Source: Ilyonectria destructans (lineage: Eukaryota; Ascomycota; Sordariomycetes; Hypocreales; Nectriaceae). Taken from it: DNA of 64,000 nucleotides. The stretch's first letter is position 1; each line of letters begins with the position of its first letter. Positions 22,465 through 32,658 of the stretch are shown piece by piece. Where the stretch lies: positions 930,001-994,000 of the forward strand of contig JAHEWK010000004.1 in NCBI GenBank assembly GCA_020740775.1, written 5' to 3'. A program made the position numbers and the translations under genes. The notes below the pieces were generated by a model, which was not told where the DNA came from, searched no databases, and worked only from the letters and a program-made list of their open reading frames with translations.

Positions 22465-23537
22465 TCATTTGTATGCCTTAGTTTCTCGCTCGCAAAAGTC
22501 GACGAAGCGCTGAGCCACACCAGTGCCGCCCTGCTCCTTGGTCTTCAACGCAGATTGAATGTCGCAGGGGAGACGCCCGAAACGACCCCAAGGGATGATG
22601 AAGGAGCCATTCTTTTCAGATGTGATCTCTGGGGACAGTAAACCGAACAATTCGCTGTACGCTCCAAACTTGGCTGGTTTGAACACCATACCCTGCAATC
22701 AATTAGCATCGTGAAATCTAGGTCGCTGTATGATTCTCACCATTACGAAAGCAGCTGGACCTGGGAGATGTCGTTGAAGTTCTGTCTTGAGGAATCCTGG
22801 GTTGACCGACTGGGTGTCTATTAGCTCCCGCTCCTGAGATCGTCCTAAGAAACACTCACCACAGAGATGACTCCATGGGCCCCTAGTCGCATTGCTGCGT
22901 CATGCGACAGGAGAATATTTCCGACCTTGGTCATCATATAATTTTCCATTTGACTCTTCACAACCTTTGGCTCGCTCTTCGTCTCGTCCCAGATAATGCC
23001 ACCGGCTTCGGGGATGCCCATCATGGTACTCGCCAACCACACGACTCGCACACTGGCCTTTTCCGCAAGACTCGCAGTGCTTATGAGCGCGTCCTCCAAC
23101 AGGCGCAGCAGAGTATAGCCCCCCAGACAGTTTGTTCCCATTTGGAGCTCATGTCCCTGCTTGGACTTGCTGCCGTCTGGTGGAGTCATTACTCCTGCAT
23201 TGAGCACCAGACCGTCGAGTCTAGTCTCCTTTCCCTTGAAGAGCTCTACCGCTGGTGCAATGCTCTGCAAATCAGATAGATCGACCTCCAGGGCCTCCAG
23301 GCGGCCAGTGGATTGGGGGAACAATTCTTTGATGGCTTGAATTGACGAAGTAATCCTCGAGACGTTTCGGGCAGCGAGATAGACGACTGCGGACTTGGAG
23401 TAGAGGATCTTGGCGAGTTCAAAACCGACTCCAGAAGTTGCGCCGGTGATGATATAGACTCGGGAAGATAGTGAGGGCAAAGAATCCTCCGTAAAGGCAG
23501 GCGACGGAGGGAACATCTGGGTTCGGGTCGACGACAT
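22465..23537 (-). CDS. Short-chain dehydrogenase/reductase (SDR)
   Basis: Three exons, 23537-22860, 22809-22741 (only 69 nt) and 22692-22465, all phase-0 joins, give 324 residues. The Rossmann nucleotide-binding motif TGATSGVG is at 31-38, the NAG motif in LVLNAGVM follows, the likely catalytic serine is S170 (WLAST), and the YxxxK pair is Y200/K204 (NYMMTK). Classical SDRs of this WW-oxidoreductase/retinol-dehydrogenase-like subgroup use NAD(P)H on varied carbonyl or alcohol substrates; the actual substrate is unknown. There is no membrane segment. No biosynthetic backbone gene lies nearby, so it is not obviously part of a secondary-metabolite cluster. Confidence 0.9.
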
Positions 23538-24121
23538 GGTGGCGGTTTTCAGTGGAAGAAGGTAGATAAATTGAAATTATGTTGATGCCGATATCAGAAA
23601 CAATTGATACAATTTGGACTTGGCAGTTATTTATACACAAGGGCCCGTTGACTCGGAAAGTGGGAATCCTGAGAAGTCCACCTCACAGCCTCCTTCTCAG
23701 GATCACGTTCACCAGGCACCGACAATAGAAATGGCCAACGTAGCATAATTGCAAATAAATCTCCTCAAAATAGAAAAGCGTCAAGATTGCGGCTGTGGCA
23801 TTTCCTAGTGACGTGGGTCTCGGAACGGCGATGTTGGGTTTCGGTCGGAGATGGACCCACGGCATCGGCTTTATGGAGTACCAATAGCTCCGACAGGGTC
23901 CGGATTCCCGATGCCCCCGCCACACCCGATGGTTTCTGGGCAGGGATTGTTTATAGCCTTGTTTCTTTGGTCCTGGGCCAATCTAGAAACTTATTTGGCT
24001 GTTTTTATGTTAGATATTAAACACGTAGCGCCTCTGGATCGGAGGGTATCATAATAAGGGTATTTAGTGATCAGCTAATGGCGGCGATGGCATCAAGCAA
24101 TGCATTCAATTGAACACACCT
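23538..24121. other. Intergenic region between the SDR and GFA genes
   Basis: 584 bp containing the SDR promoter and the 3' end of the GFA-type gene. The stretch is fairly A+T-rich. I see no gene or repeat in it. Confidence 0.5.
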
Positions 24122-24577
24122 CTACTTATGCACCCCATCCAGTTCCGGGTCCACATCAAAAATTGGCGACCCTGGATCACCTCCCTCAGGAATAGGAACC
24201 TTGGCTGATCGCGTGTAGATATGCTTCGCACCCTCCCAGCTCAGTCCTTCCAAGCAGCCTCCTTTGATGCTCAGCGTGGGCTTGGGCGTCCCGTCTGGCA
24301 AAATGCTTCTATGCAGAATTCGTACGCCGCATTCCTTGCAAAAGTAACACTCAAGCGTGTTGCCCGCCTCTGTGGGGCGGACCCAGAGCCCCAGTCTGGA
24401 GCGCATGTCTTCTGGAAGCGGCCACATTCCCTCTGCAGGGAAAATAGCTGAAGTGCCAAAAGCAGAAGAGGATTGTTTCTGACACTCTAGACAGTGGCAA
24501 CAGTAGACGTTAAGGGGTTCCGGTCGAGACGCGTAAAGGAGGATTTTGCCGCACTGGCACTGGATTTTCGGATTCAT
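24122..24577 (-). CDS. GFA / Mss4-fold zinc-binding protein
   Basis: A 151-residue frame from the ATG at 24577 (MNPKIQCQCGKI). Cysteine groups C7/C9, CCHCLEC (C26-C32) and CYFCKECG mark the zinc sites of the glutathione-dependent formaldehyde-activating (GFA) family with the Mss4-like fold. Fungal members are mostly uncharacterised and formaldehyde activity should not be assumed. The frame stays open upstream to 24661 with an ATG there, but that extension contains GTGAGT and looks unconserved, and GFA proteins usually begin just before the first CxC, so I prefer the shorter start. A leader intron ahead of it is possible. Confidence 0.8.
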   Translation of the reverse strand: MNPKIQCQCGKILLYASRPEPLNVYCCHCLECQKQSSSAFGTSAIFPAEGMWPLPEDMRSRLGLWVRPTEAGNTLECYFCKECGVRILHRSILPDGTPKPTLSIKGGCLEGLSWEGAKHIYTRSAKVPIPEGGDPGSPIFDVDPELDGVHK

Positions 24578-25181
24578 ATTGGCTTTGTTCGCGGGATCGC
24601 TGGACACTGTGAGCTTGGAAGGATAGCGTAGGGTGGTTTTACTCACATCGCTCACATCCAAGTGAAATCAGCTCTTGTTCGAGGATATTGAAATCTTGAA
24701 ATGAAGATGTAGTGATGTTGGTGTCGTTTAGATGCTTGTCGTTCAATATGCAGCTGAGGGCAAGATAAGTTTCCGGTGTGACGCATGATGAAGGGCGTGA
24801 CTTGTGAATGACCCCGCCTATCAGATCAACACAAACTTCATCATTGGTCAAGAAATAAATCTCATCTACGGCGCGACCTCATACACCAGTAGCCAACGCG
24901 AGGAGGAATAACCATACTTTGGACAGACAAATCCTGAATGAACCACGGAATGGCTCATCCTACCCTACACCTCGCCATAATTTCGTAGGGCTGATTTCAT
25001 CTCAAACGTCAGGCCCCTGGAGATTGCGCAACCCGCACGTGGTCTGTGCAGTACCCGGAGCGACGCAGCCGATTTCTCCGGTCGGTGACGTAATGGGAGG
25101 CTGGGTTCTAAACACCACAGCTCCCACTGGTGATGCCTGGAGCTCTGATTACTCTCTGCAACAGCGTGTGAGAATTCCATC
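24578..25181. other. Divergent promoter region between the GFA-type and EI24-like genes
   Basis: 604 bp separating two divergently transcribed genes. It may include a 5' leader intron of the GFA-type gene (a GTGAGT near 24640, minus strand). No other feature supported. Confidence 0.5.
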
Positions 25182-26128
25182 ATGCCTCAAAACGGTGTAT
25201 CCAATCCGCCGTATCCCACGCGGATTGAGGCTCTGTTGCGTCCGGTCCACCGGCCAATCTTCTACCTCAAGCGAGCCAGCATCGCCGCGTCCTATCCCAT
25301 CCGTGGCATCTGGTATTTCTTGCGCCACCGCGAGTTCTGGCCCCTCTTTGTTGGACGCATGCTGCCACTGTCTCTCATATCTTTCTTGGTTTACTTTTTG
25401 CTCTTCACCTTTGCTTTTCTGCCTCAGTATGCGTTCCTAGCCATTTTCCATGGCTGGGGTGCTTGGGTCAACGCCGTGGTGCTGGTTTTGGGAGAGGGCC
25501 TCATCATTATCCAGGGTCTTTTCGAGGGCTTCTTTGTGGATGAGTGTCGAGTAGATGTGTTTGATGTGAGTCTCGCTTGTTACAAGTATGCGCGATATCT
25601 GACCTGCTAACCCTCGCGCAGGCAACTCTCATCAACTACTCGTTGACTGACCTCATCTCTCCGCATCGAATTTTGTTCCTCGACGCCCCCAATTCCGTCA
25701 AAATGCTTGGAAAGCCAACTACCTCTGCCGTGTACACACCGTGGAGCATCATTCAGATCGTCGAGCTCATCGTTTTCCTGCCTCTCAACCTGATACCCTA
25801 CGTCGGGACGCTGGCATTCATCCTCATCACTGGAGCGAGACTGGGTAAGCTGGCCCATTATCGGTGGTTTGACATTAAGGGCCTGTCTAAGGACCAGGAA
25901 AAGAAGGAACTGAGGGATCGTGCGTGGGAGTACGTCTGGTTTGGCACCGTCGCCATGATATTGGAGCTGATTCCCATCCTGTCGCTCTTTTTCCTCTTGA
26001 CTACAACGGCGGGTGCAGCCATGTGGGCGGCGCGGATAGAGGAGGAGGACAGAAGGAGAGCTGTGGACAGTCTCATAAGCCGAGAGGACTCGTCTGCACC
26101 ACCTCCGTATACGGACCATGTCGTATGA
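25182..26128 (+). CDS. EI24/RRT8-like multi-pass membrane protein
   Basis: Exons 25182-25565 and 25622-26128 (intron 56 bp, GTGAGT...CAG, phase 0) give 296 residues. Four or so hydrophobic segments (for example LPLSLISFLVYFLLFTFAFL and the one following PWSIIQIVELIVFL) match the EI24 domain family. Yeast relatives (RRT8 and the LDS proteins) reside on lipid droplets and in the outer spore wall, and fungal homologues are often labelled 'outer spore wall protein RRT8'. The exact role here is not deducible. The C-terminal tail is charged and ends with APPPYTDHVV, containing a PPxY motif that could recruit a WW-domain ubiquitin ligase. The same PPPYTD string occurs in the tail of the DUF2434-type protein of this window. 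Confidence 0.82.
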
Positions 26129-27150
26129 CGCAGGGGATTGGATAACTGCACGCCAAATCTGATGCTATCTGCGCCTCACGTATCACTCTTGGTGTTGCTC
26201 TCCAACCTTCATGCTGCCCGCTTCGTCCATGCATTTGAACATTTTTAAACCTGGCCTGGCTGAACCGCCACTGCCTGAGGCTTTTATCCAGGTCTCCTCG
26301 CTGGCTCAGAAGGAGAAGGAGGATTCTGGGGTGGTGCTACAAGGCTCTTCGCCCTTAACCAAGAGCCAATCGCAACACAGGTAAGTTGAGCGTGTAGTTG
26401 AGGCGTGGCGAATCACTTTCCTTGGGTGCCCGCTGTAGTGGAAGGAAGCAGTTGCCCCGTGTCGTTGTCTCTCAGTTGGCTCCGAGTGGCCCCGAGTGGC
26501 ATCAACCAACACCAAGAGAGATGTTCACGACATCTGGAGACAGAAAGACTAGAGGTTGCAGGGTTTCTCAATAGAAATAATCCCAATATCTACTATGGAT
26601 TCCTCGATGATGCACATCTAGTGACTGCTCTCGGAGCTCGCATTCTTGCACCTGTGAACACTCCGCACCTGTCAGTCTGTGTACAGCTGTTGCCGGTTGA
26701 CATCACGGCTCACACCTCGCACCTGCCCTCTCACTCCTTACACCCAAGCCCAAAACCTGAGGCAATCACTCGCCCCAACGCCTTATCCCCAACAGTTGCC
26801 GAAAGGGAAGGAGCACTCCTACCTCGCCATAGACCGAGCAGGGCACGCGACCTTCCCCCCTTTCGCACAACCACCACCCACAAAGACTCTTCTCCCACGT
26901 TCCATTCCCACTTCTCCAACCTCTCTCCTCCACCTTCGTTCTCCCTCGACACACGAGACCTCGTTCCCTTTCTCGTCCCTCTCCATCTCTTCATCCCGGT
27001 GACTTCGTGTCTCTTAGTCCACTCGTTCACACTTCAATCACCTGTTGTCTTTCTGTCTTTCAAGCAGCTCGCCATCTCTCATCCCGACTGTTGTCCTCAG
27101 TCCCTTCTCCAGATTTCAGATCCCCTCTGGAAGAAGCCTCCTCGACCCAG
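26129..27150. other. Promoter/leader region of the secreted repeat-protein gene
   Basis: 1,022 bp. The right half (about 26690-27110) is strongly C+T-rich on the + strand, as is usual for promoters and leaders of well-expressed filamentous-fungal genes. No gene supported. Confidence 0.55.
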
Positions 27151-30100
27151 ATGCGCATCTCCGCGTCTCTCGGGGCCATCGTGGCCACCGGGCTTTTGGG
27201 TCACTCTAGTGCCCAAGCTGCGGACTACGGGTGAGTACACCAACTCCCTCACACTCCGACTTCGTGCTAATATGAGACAGCCCTCCTGGCGGCAGTCCCA
27301 ATGGCGTCCCAAGTGATGCTGCCGGCAACGTTCCTCCTGTCAACTCGAATGGCTCACCTGGAACCTTCCCTGCTCCCGGAACTGTTCCTGGAAGCATCCC
27401 AGGCAGCATCCCCGGAACTGTCCCTGGCGGTATCCCTCCTATCGGACCTGTCATCCCAGCCGGAAGCATCCCTGGCAGTGTCACCCCTGGCGGTGTCACC
27501 CCTGTTGGATCTGTTGTTCCTGCTGGCAGCATCCCTGGTGATGGTTCAGTCATTGTTCCTGGAAGCCTCCCTTATCCTAACGGTGTTCCTCCTGTTGTTC
27601 CTGGCAGTCTCCCTTACCCTGGTGGCTTTCCTCCTGTTGTCCCCGGCAGTCTTCCTTACCCCGGCGGTGCTCCTACTGTTCTCCCTGCTGGTGGGGTCCC
27701 CAGTGGCATTCCAGGTGATGGTTCTGTTATCGTTCCCGGCAGTCTTCCCTATCCTGACGGAGTTTCTGGCGCTCCTGGAGCTTCTATTCCCAGTTTCCCC
27801 ACCTGCGCCACCAAAACAACGACTGTCATTGTCACTGTCTATCCAACAAACTCAGATGGAACTTCAGATGGACCCCCAAATGGCTTTCCAGATGGTCCTG
27901 AAGGTGGATCCCAAGACGGCTCTTCAGATGGTTCTCCAGATGATTCTTTCCCAAATGATTCCGACCCTGACCAGACTGCGACTCAATCTCCTGTTCCTAC
28001 TCAACCTTCTCCTTTCACTGCCAATCCAGCAAACCCAGCTGTTTCGCCCTTTACCACTCTGACCATTGACATCTGGGGCTCACCTGATGACGAAGGTGGC
28101 TTTGACGATGGAACTGGCACTGGTGACGGAGCAGACCCTGGCAGCGATGACACTGGTGCTGTCGATGACAACGCCTCTGACGACGGCACCAACCCTAGTG
28201 ATGGCAGCGGTACCAGTGATGGCAACGCCCCTGGTGATGGAACTACCCCCGGTGATGGCCCTGGGTCAAGCGATGGCTCGGATTCCCCCTTCCCTCCTAT
28301 CCCTGCCCCCGACACTGCACCTGAGTATTCCAGCGATGGCTCTGGTGGCTTCCCCACAGACTCATCTGGCAGCCTCACAGGCGGTCCTGGCGCAAGCACA
28401 CAAGCAACTGGCCCTGGATCACCAGGAAGTACTCCTATCATTCCACCTTTCATCCCATCTGGAGATTCCGGCCAGCAACTCAGTGACAGCCTTCCCGTTT
28501 CCACTCAAGGCGGCTCTCAAGCTCCAGCTAGAGTCTCTCCTTGGTTCACCAATGCCCCCGGAACTATTGGTAATGGACCAATGCCCACCCCTTGGGTTAC
28601 CATCACAGGTGCGGATGGACTGCCAACTATCATCAACGGTGGAGGCGGTCTTCCTGCAGTCACCATCACAGGCGCAGATGGGCTCCCAACCATCGTCAAC
28701 GGCGGGAGCGGTGTTCCTGTATTCACCATCACAGGCATGGATGGGCTTCCAACTATCATCAACGGTGGAGGCAGTGTTTCTGGAGCTCCTGGTCTGCCTC
28801 CATCTGCCTCTTCGGGCGTCTTTCCAACAGGCAATGACCAAGGGCCACAAGGTATTTCAACTGGCCTGCCACTTCCCCCACCTGTCATCACTGGCGCACC
28901 AGGCGGTAGTGTCCCTCAAGCACCTTCTGATGGCTCTGGATTCCCTTTCCCAGGCGATGACTCTGCCAACGGCATCACAACCTGTGCGGAGGTTACCATC
29001 ATGGGGTCCGATGGCCTTCCAACTGTTGTTGACTCGACTTGGGTGATCCCAGCAAGCGCTCCTGCTACAGGTGCCTCAGCTCAACTCCCAGTTACTGCCC
29101 TTACACAGGGTTCTGATGGCCTTCCTGTCACTGGTGATCCCCAAGGCGGCTCAGGTGACTCTGGTCTCACGACCTCTACAAGTTACACTGTTATTGGCAC
29201 CGATGGCCTCCCAACTGTCGTTCAATCGACCTGGGTTGTCCCCAACCCCACACCAGTTTCCATCCTCACACAAGCCCCTGGCATCCCGTCTTCTGATCCC
29301 AATGGAATCCCGGGCGGCATCCCTAGCGGAATCCCCACAGTGTCGGGCAACCAAGGAGGCGGCGCTCCTATTACCACCTGCACAAGCTACACTGTCATTG
29401 GCACAGATGGACTTCCCACTGTTGTGGACTCAACTTGGGTTGTTCCAGGACCTGCCAGCACTCTCGCCCCATTCCCTGGAAGCCCTGGCATCCCCTCTGG
29501 GGCGTCTAGCGCTCTACCAAATGGCATCCCTCCTGCTGTTACTGGCTTTCCTTCGTCTCTTGGCCCTGCTGGCTCCGGCGCCCCAGGAGGAGGTATTGCC
29601 ATCACAACTTGCACAAGCTATACAGTCATTGGATCAGATGGTCTTCCTACTGTTGTTGATTCAACTTGGGTGATCCCAGGTTCCGTTGACACCCAGGGCT
29701 CTCTGCCCGGCAACCCTTCCTTCGTCTCCGATGCCTTCCCATCTGGCCTTCCAACTGGCATTCCAGGTCAGATCACCGGATCCCCAGAACTCCCATCCCC
29801 AGGTGACTCTGGCGTGGGAGGCGGCGTCACTACCTGTGTGACTTACACTGTCATCGGCACAGACGGTCTTCCAACTGTTGTTGACTCCACTTGGGTTGTG
29901 CCTACAGAAAGTGCCTTGCCAACTGGAACCAGCTTTGGTTTCCCCCCAGGTTCCCCTCAAAACACTATCACCGGCATTCCTCTGTCGTTCACATCTGACG
30001 TCGCTGCGGGACAATTCACGGTTCTCACAACAGCTGTCGTCGTTGGGCCAGATGGCCAACCCACGCCTGTTGTTCAGACCGTTGTCTTGACTTCCGTGTC

Positions 30101-31568
30101 TGACCTTGGCCTTCCTACTGGAGCTCCCCAAGGCACTGTCTCTGGGATCCCCGCGCCACCTCCTTCTGGACCTTTCATGTCGAGCGGTGATGCCAATCCC
30201 CTGTCAACTGCCTATCCTAGCCTCAGTGAGTATGGCGCTGCATCGCTGTCTCCCATTGTTGGCGGAAGCAGTGCCGATGCACAGGGTACATTTGTCTCTG
30301 GTACTGTCACTGGTACCCTCACCTCTACAATGACCCAGGTTGTCGACTCCACTGGTGGTCCAATTCTCTCTGGTGGTACCGCCGAGCCTCCTCTTTCCTA
30401 TGATCCATCGGGAACTGGTGCAGCTATCTCCGATGTTGGATACGGCCCCGTTCCCAGTGAGATCACTCTTTGGCCACAAGCATCCAACCTTCAGACCAGC
30501 ATTTGGACCAACGTTATCGAGGAGCCTACGACCACTTATACGATCAAGTTTCCCCTCACCACAATGGCCACCATCACCGTCCCCGCTGGCTCATCGGCCG
30601 GTAGACGAGTCGTTCGGCGACAAGACAGGTTGGTGTAGCGAAATGATCATCTTGAACTTGACTGACCGTTGATTAGCTCCGAACCATCGTTTTCGGCGTG
30701 GACTAACTCGAGTTCCTCGAGCTTGTCGTCTACTATGACAACTGCGGACACCTTTTCTACTCTGAGCGTCACATCACCTGCCACTTCCAGCGCCCCAACC
30801 ATGTGTTCAACTGGCGGTCGAATTGGAAACACAACAATTGATGTAAGTTATCCGCCTTGCCACATCTACGCACGCTCTAACTCTTTACAGTTCGACACAT
30901 CCATGCCCGGGCCACTCTTCAATCCTCTTGAGGCCATTTGGTTCTCCGAAGGATTTCACATTGCACCACCATCCTCGCAAAGTGTCCAGCCATACACCCC
31001 ATCTTCCGGTGGCCAACTTGTGGAGTTTGTCCCCCCTTCCCTGACGAACACCACCACTGCTGGATCTGGAGATGTCGCTGAGATTGGCATGGGCCCTCAT
31101 TCCCCCAGCCCATGCTTCAGATTTGACTTCTTTGGTGCAAGGGTGGGATGCGAGACCGAAGGCAACGAGGAGTGGTGCGAGTTTGAGATTTCCGCTTACC
31201 GCTACAACGACACTTCTTCCAGCGAGGAGTCCATCGCTTGGTCTGAGGTCAAGCAAGTTCCTGCGTGCTCCACGTTCCTCGAGGGCGGCTACGAGCTGAC
31301 TCCCATTGAACTGGAGGGGTACAAGGATCTCTCGTCTGTGTTGATTACCGTCCGTGTTGGGCTGGAGTTGCGATCCTGGTGGGGCGATGACTTCCGTGTC
31401 GGCTGGACCGACAACAGTTGCGTCGCGGAGGCCTGCCGCTCTAATTCACCACATCTCAGTGCCAAGCGAGAGACTGTCGAGTCTGCACTGCGACGTGGAA
31501 TTTGGGGGTGGAGCCCATCTGGGTTTGAGCGTCTAGACGATGCATTGGTGTGGGAGTCGATGAACTGA
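27151..31568 (+). CDS. Large secreted Pro/Gly/Ser/Thr-rich repeat protein (mucin- or adhesin-like)
   Basis: Four exons, 27151-27230, 27281-30628, 30677-30842 and 30891-31568, join in frame to 1,423 residues. A signal peptide (MRISASLGAIVATGLLGHSS) is followed by: PGS/PGG-type short repeats with SLPYP blocks; an Asp/Gly/Ser-rich acidic region; three 21-residue units around ITGADGLPTII (28599-28787); five copies of a ~27-residue core containing TVIGTDGLPTVVDSTWVVP (near 28975, 29163, 29370, 29600 and 29826) with Pro/Gly spacers; a Ser/Thr region; and a ~215-residue non-repetitive C-terminal domain with several cysteines and Trp (GPLFNPLEAIWFSEGF to WWGDDFRVGWTDNSC). No GPI signal or terminal membrane segment is seen. 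Likely extracellular or wall-associated. The C-terminal domain resembles a conserved fungal domain of unknown function. The third donor (GTTGGT) is non-consensus. Confidence 0.8.
28599..28787 (+). repeat. Three in-frame 63-bp tandem repeats
   Basis: ACCATCACAGG recurs at 28599, 28662 and 28725, exactly 63 bp apart. Each unit encodes 21 residues of the form TITGxDGLPTIxNGGxGxP. The copies differ mainly by substitutions that preserve the frame. Confidence 0.9.
28975..29910 (+). repeat. Five imperfect in-frame repeats with a DGLPTVV core
   Basis: A core of the form TTCxSYTVIGxDGLPTVVDSTW recurs near 28975, 29163, 29370, 29600 and 29826. Spacers of about 35-50 residues are Pro/Gly/Ser-rich and vary in length, so the array looks old and diverging rather than freshly duplicated. 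Copy 2 has Gln in place of Asp and Ser in place of the Cys. Confidence 0.9.
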
Positions 31569-32332
31569 AGGATGTCTCTTGATGGGATATCTCAAAACGT
31601 TGATGGGATTTGGCGAAACGCTTTGGGAGAAGATTTGCTCTGTATTCACTGGCACCATTTACGTGGATTTCTTGGACGGCTGGTGTAATGACTGATACTG
31701 GGACGTGGGTTTAATTCAGAGGCAGTTAGGTGGAGGCGGAGTCTTCATGTCAGGTATCAACAAATAGCCCTTGCTTGCCCAAGTAATCAGCATGATAAAT
31801 TGCACTGGTCCAACCTGATTTCTCGTGGTGCGTCCGATAAGAGGTTCAAGTGATGGCGGGCAGCTTAGTGTTTTGGTGGGGTCTATGCGATAGAGCCGAG
31901 TGTCTAGTTCAAGCAGATGCTCCTTGATTGATGGATTCAATACATCAGCTTAGAAATGGACATTTAATATCCATTCAAGCCAATGATAATGTTTTTTTTT
32001 TATTAGCCCTGCAACCAACACTGCTGCACAGTCGCCTAGAAACTCAGGCGCCTGAGTGCCGGCGTTCACTGGAGCTCTCCACCACAGTGCAACACGGCGT
32101 CTCGGAGGCAAAACAGTAACGGATGAAGACTTGAACACCAAATATCAAGCACATGAATCAATTGTAGCAGATAATACATCTTTTTGGGTAAGCAGAATCC
32201 CCGTTATATACTCGTGGTTGGCGAAGATCGATCTGTACACAGGGGAGGGTGCGGGGCCTGGCTGCAACACCATGGCTAAATCTCCACACTACCCTCTTGG
32301 TAGATTATTGCTAACCCTCCAGACATCAACAA
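31569..32332. other. Intergenic region before tRNA-Gly
   Basis: 764 bp, moderately A+T-rich, with a T9-10 run at about 31991-32000. An imperfect pair of 21-bp direct repeats beginning TTGATGGGAT sits at 31576-31617, just past the stop codon of the repeat-protein gene. No gene seen. Confidence 0.5.
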
Positions 32333-32414
32333 GCGTAATTGGTTTAGTGGTAAAATTCTCCGTTGCCATTCGAGCAACGTCGGGGAGCCCTGGGTTCGAT
32401 TCCCAGATTACGCA
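32333..32414 (+). tRNA. tRNA-Gly (anticodon GCC) with an 11-nt intron
   Basis: The acceptor stem GCGTAAT pairs with ATTACGC, followed by discriminator A (32414). The D-arm (TGGTTTAGTGGTAAAA) contains the A box, and GGTTCGATTCC is the B box/T-arm. The anticodon stem CTCCG pairs with CGGGG once an 11-nt insert (32369-32379) is removed from after position 37. The anticodon GCC is at 32365-32367. Mature length without intron is 71 nt, right for a eukaryotic tRNA-Gly. The intron is in the canonical position recognised by the tRNA splicing endonuclease. Confidence 0.94.
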
Positions 32415-32658
32415 TTACCATCAGTCCTTCGGGACCCTTCTTTTTGCGCTTTTATTGTGTTTGTCAGGCTGAGTATCGAGGATGTATTTTCCTTTTTTGG
32501 TGGCCCCGGCATTCAGGTTGGAAACCTACAGGCTTACTTACCAATTGATAATGCAGAATTTTGATGAGACATGGACTTTATTGATATCAATCTAGTTCGG
32601 TTCCCAAGTCCTCCGGAATGGCCAATCCTCTTCATGTCCTGCGCAGTGGTCGCCATGT

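Noticed and set aside
15277..24577. Ferric reductase, AtuA-like, phosphatase-fold, SDR and GFA genes considered as one metabolic gene cluster
   Set aside because: No backbone synthase, transporter or pathway regulator among them, mixed orientations, and each gene belongs to a family common as a stand-alone gene.
27301..29673. Long Leu/Ser-rich frames in the +1 frame over the secreted repeat gene
   Set aside because: They are a by-product of the Pro/Gly/Val/Thr codons of the real frame, lack a splice model and have no signal or domain.
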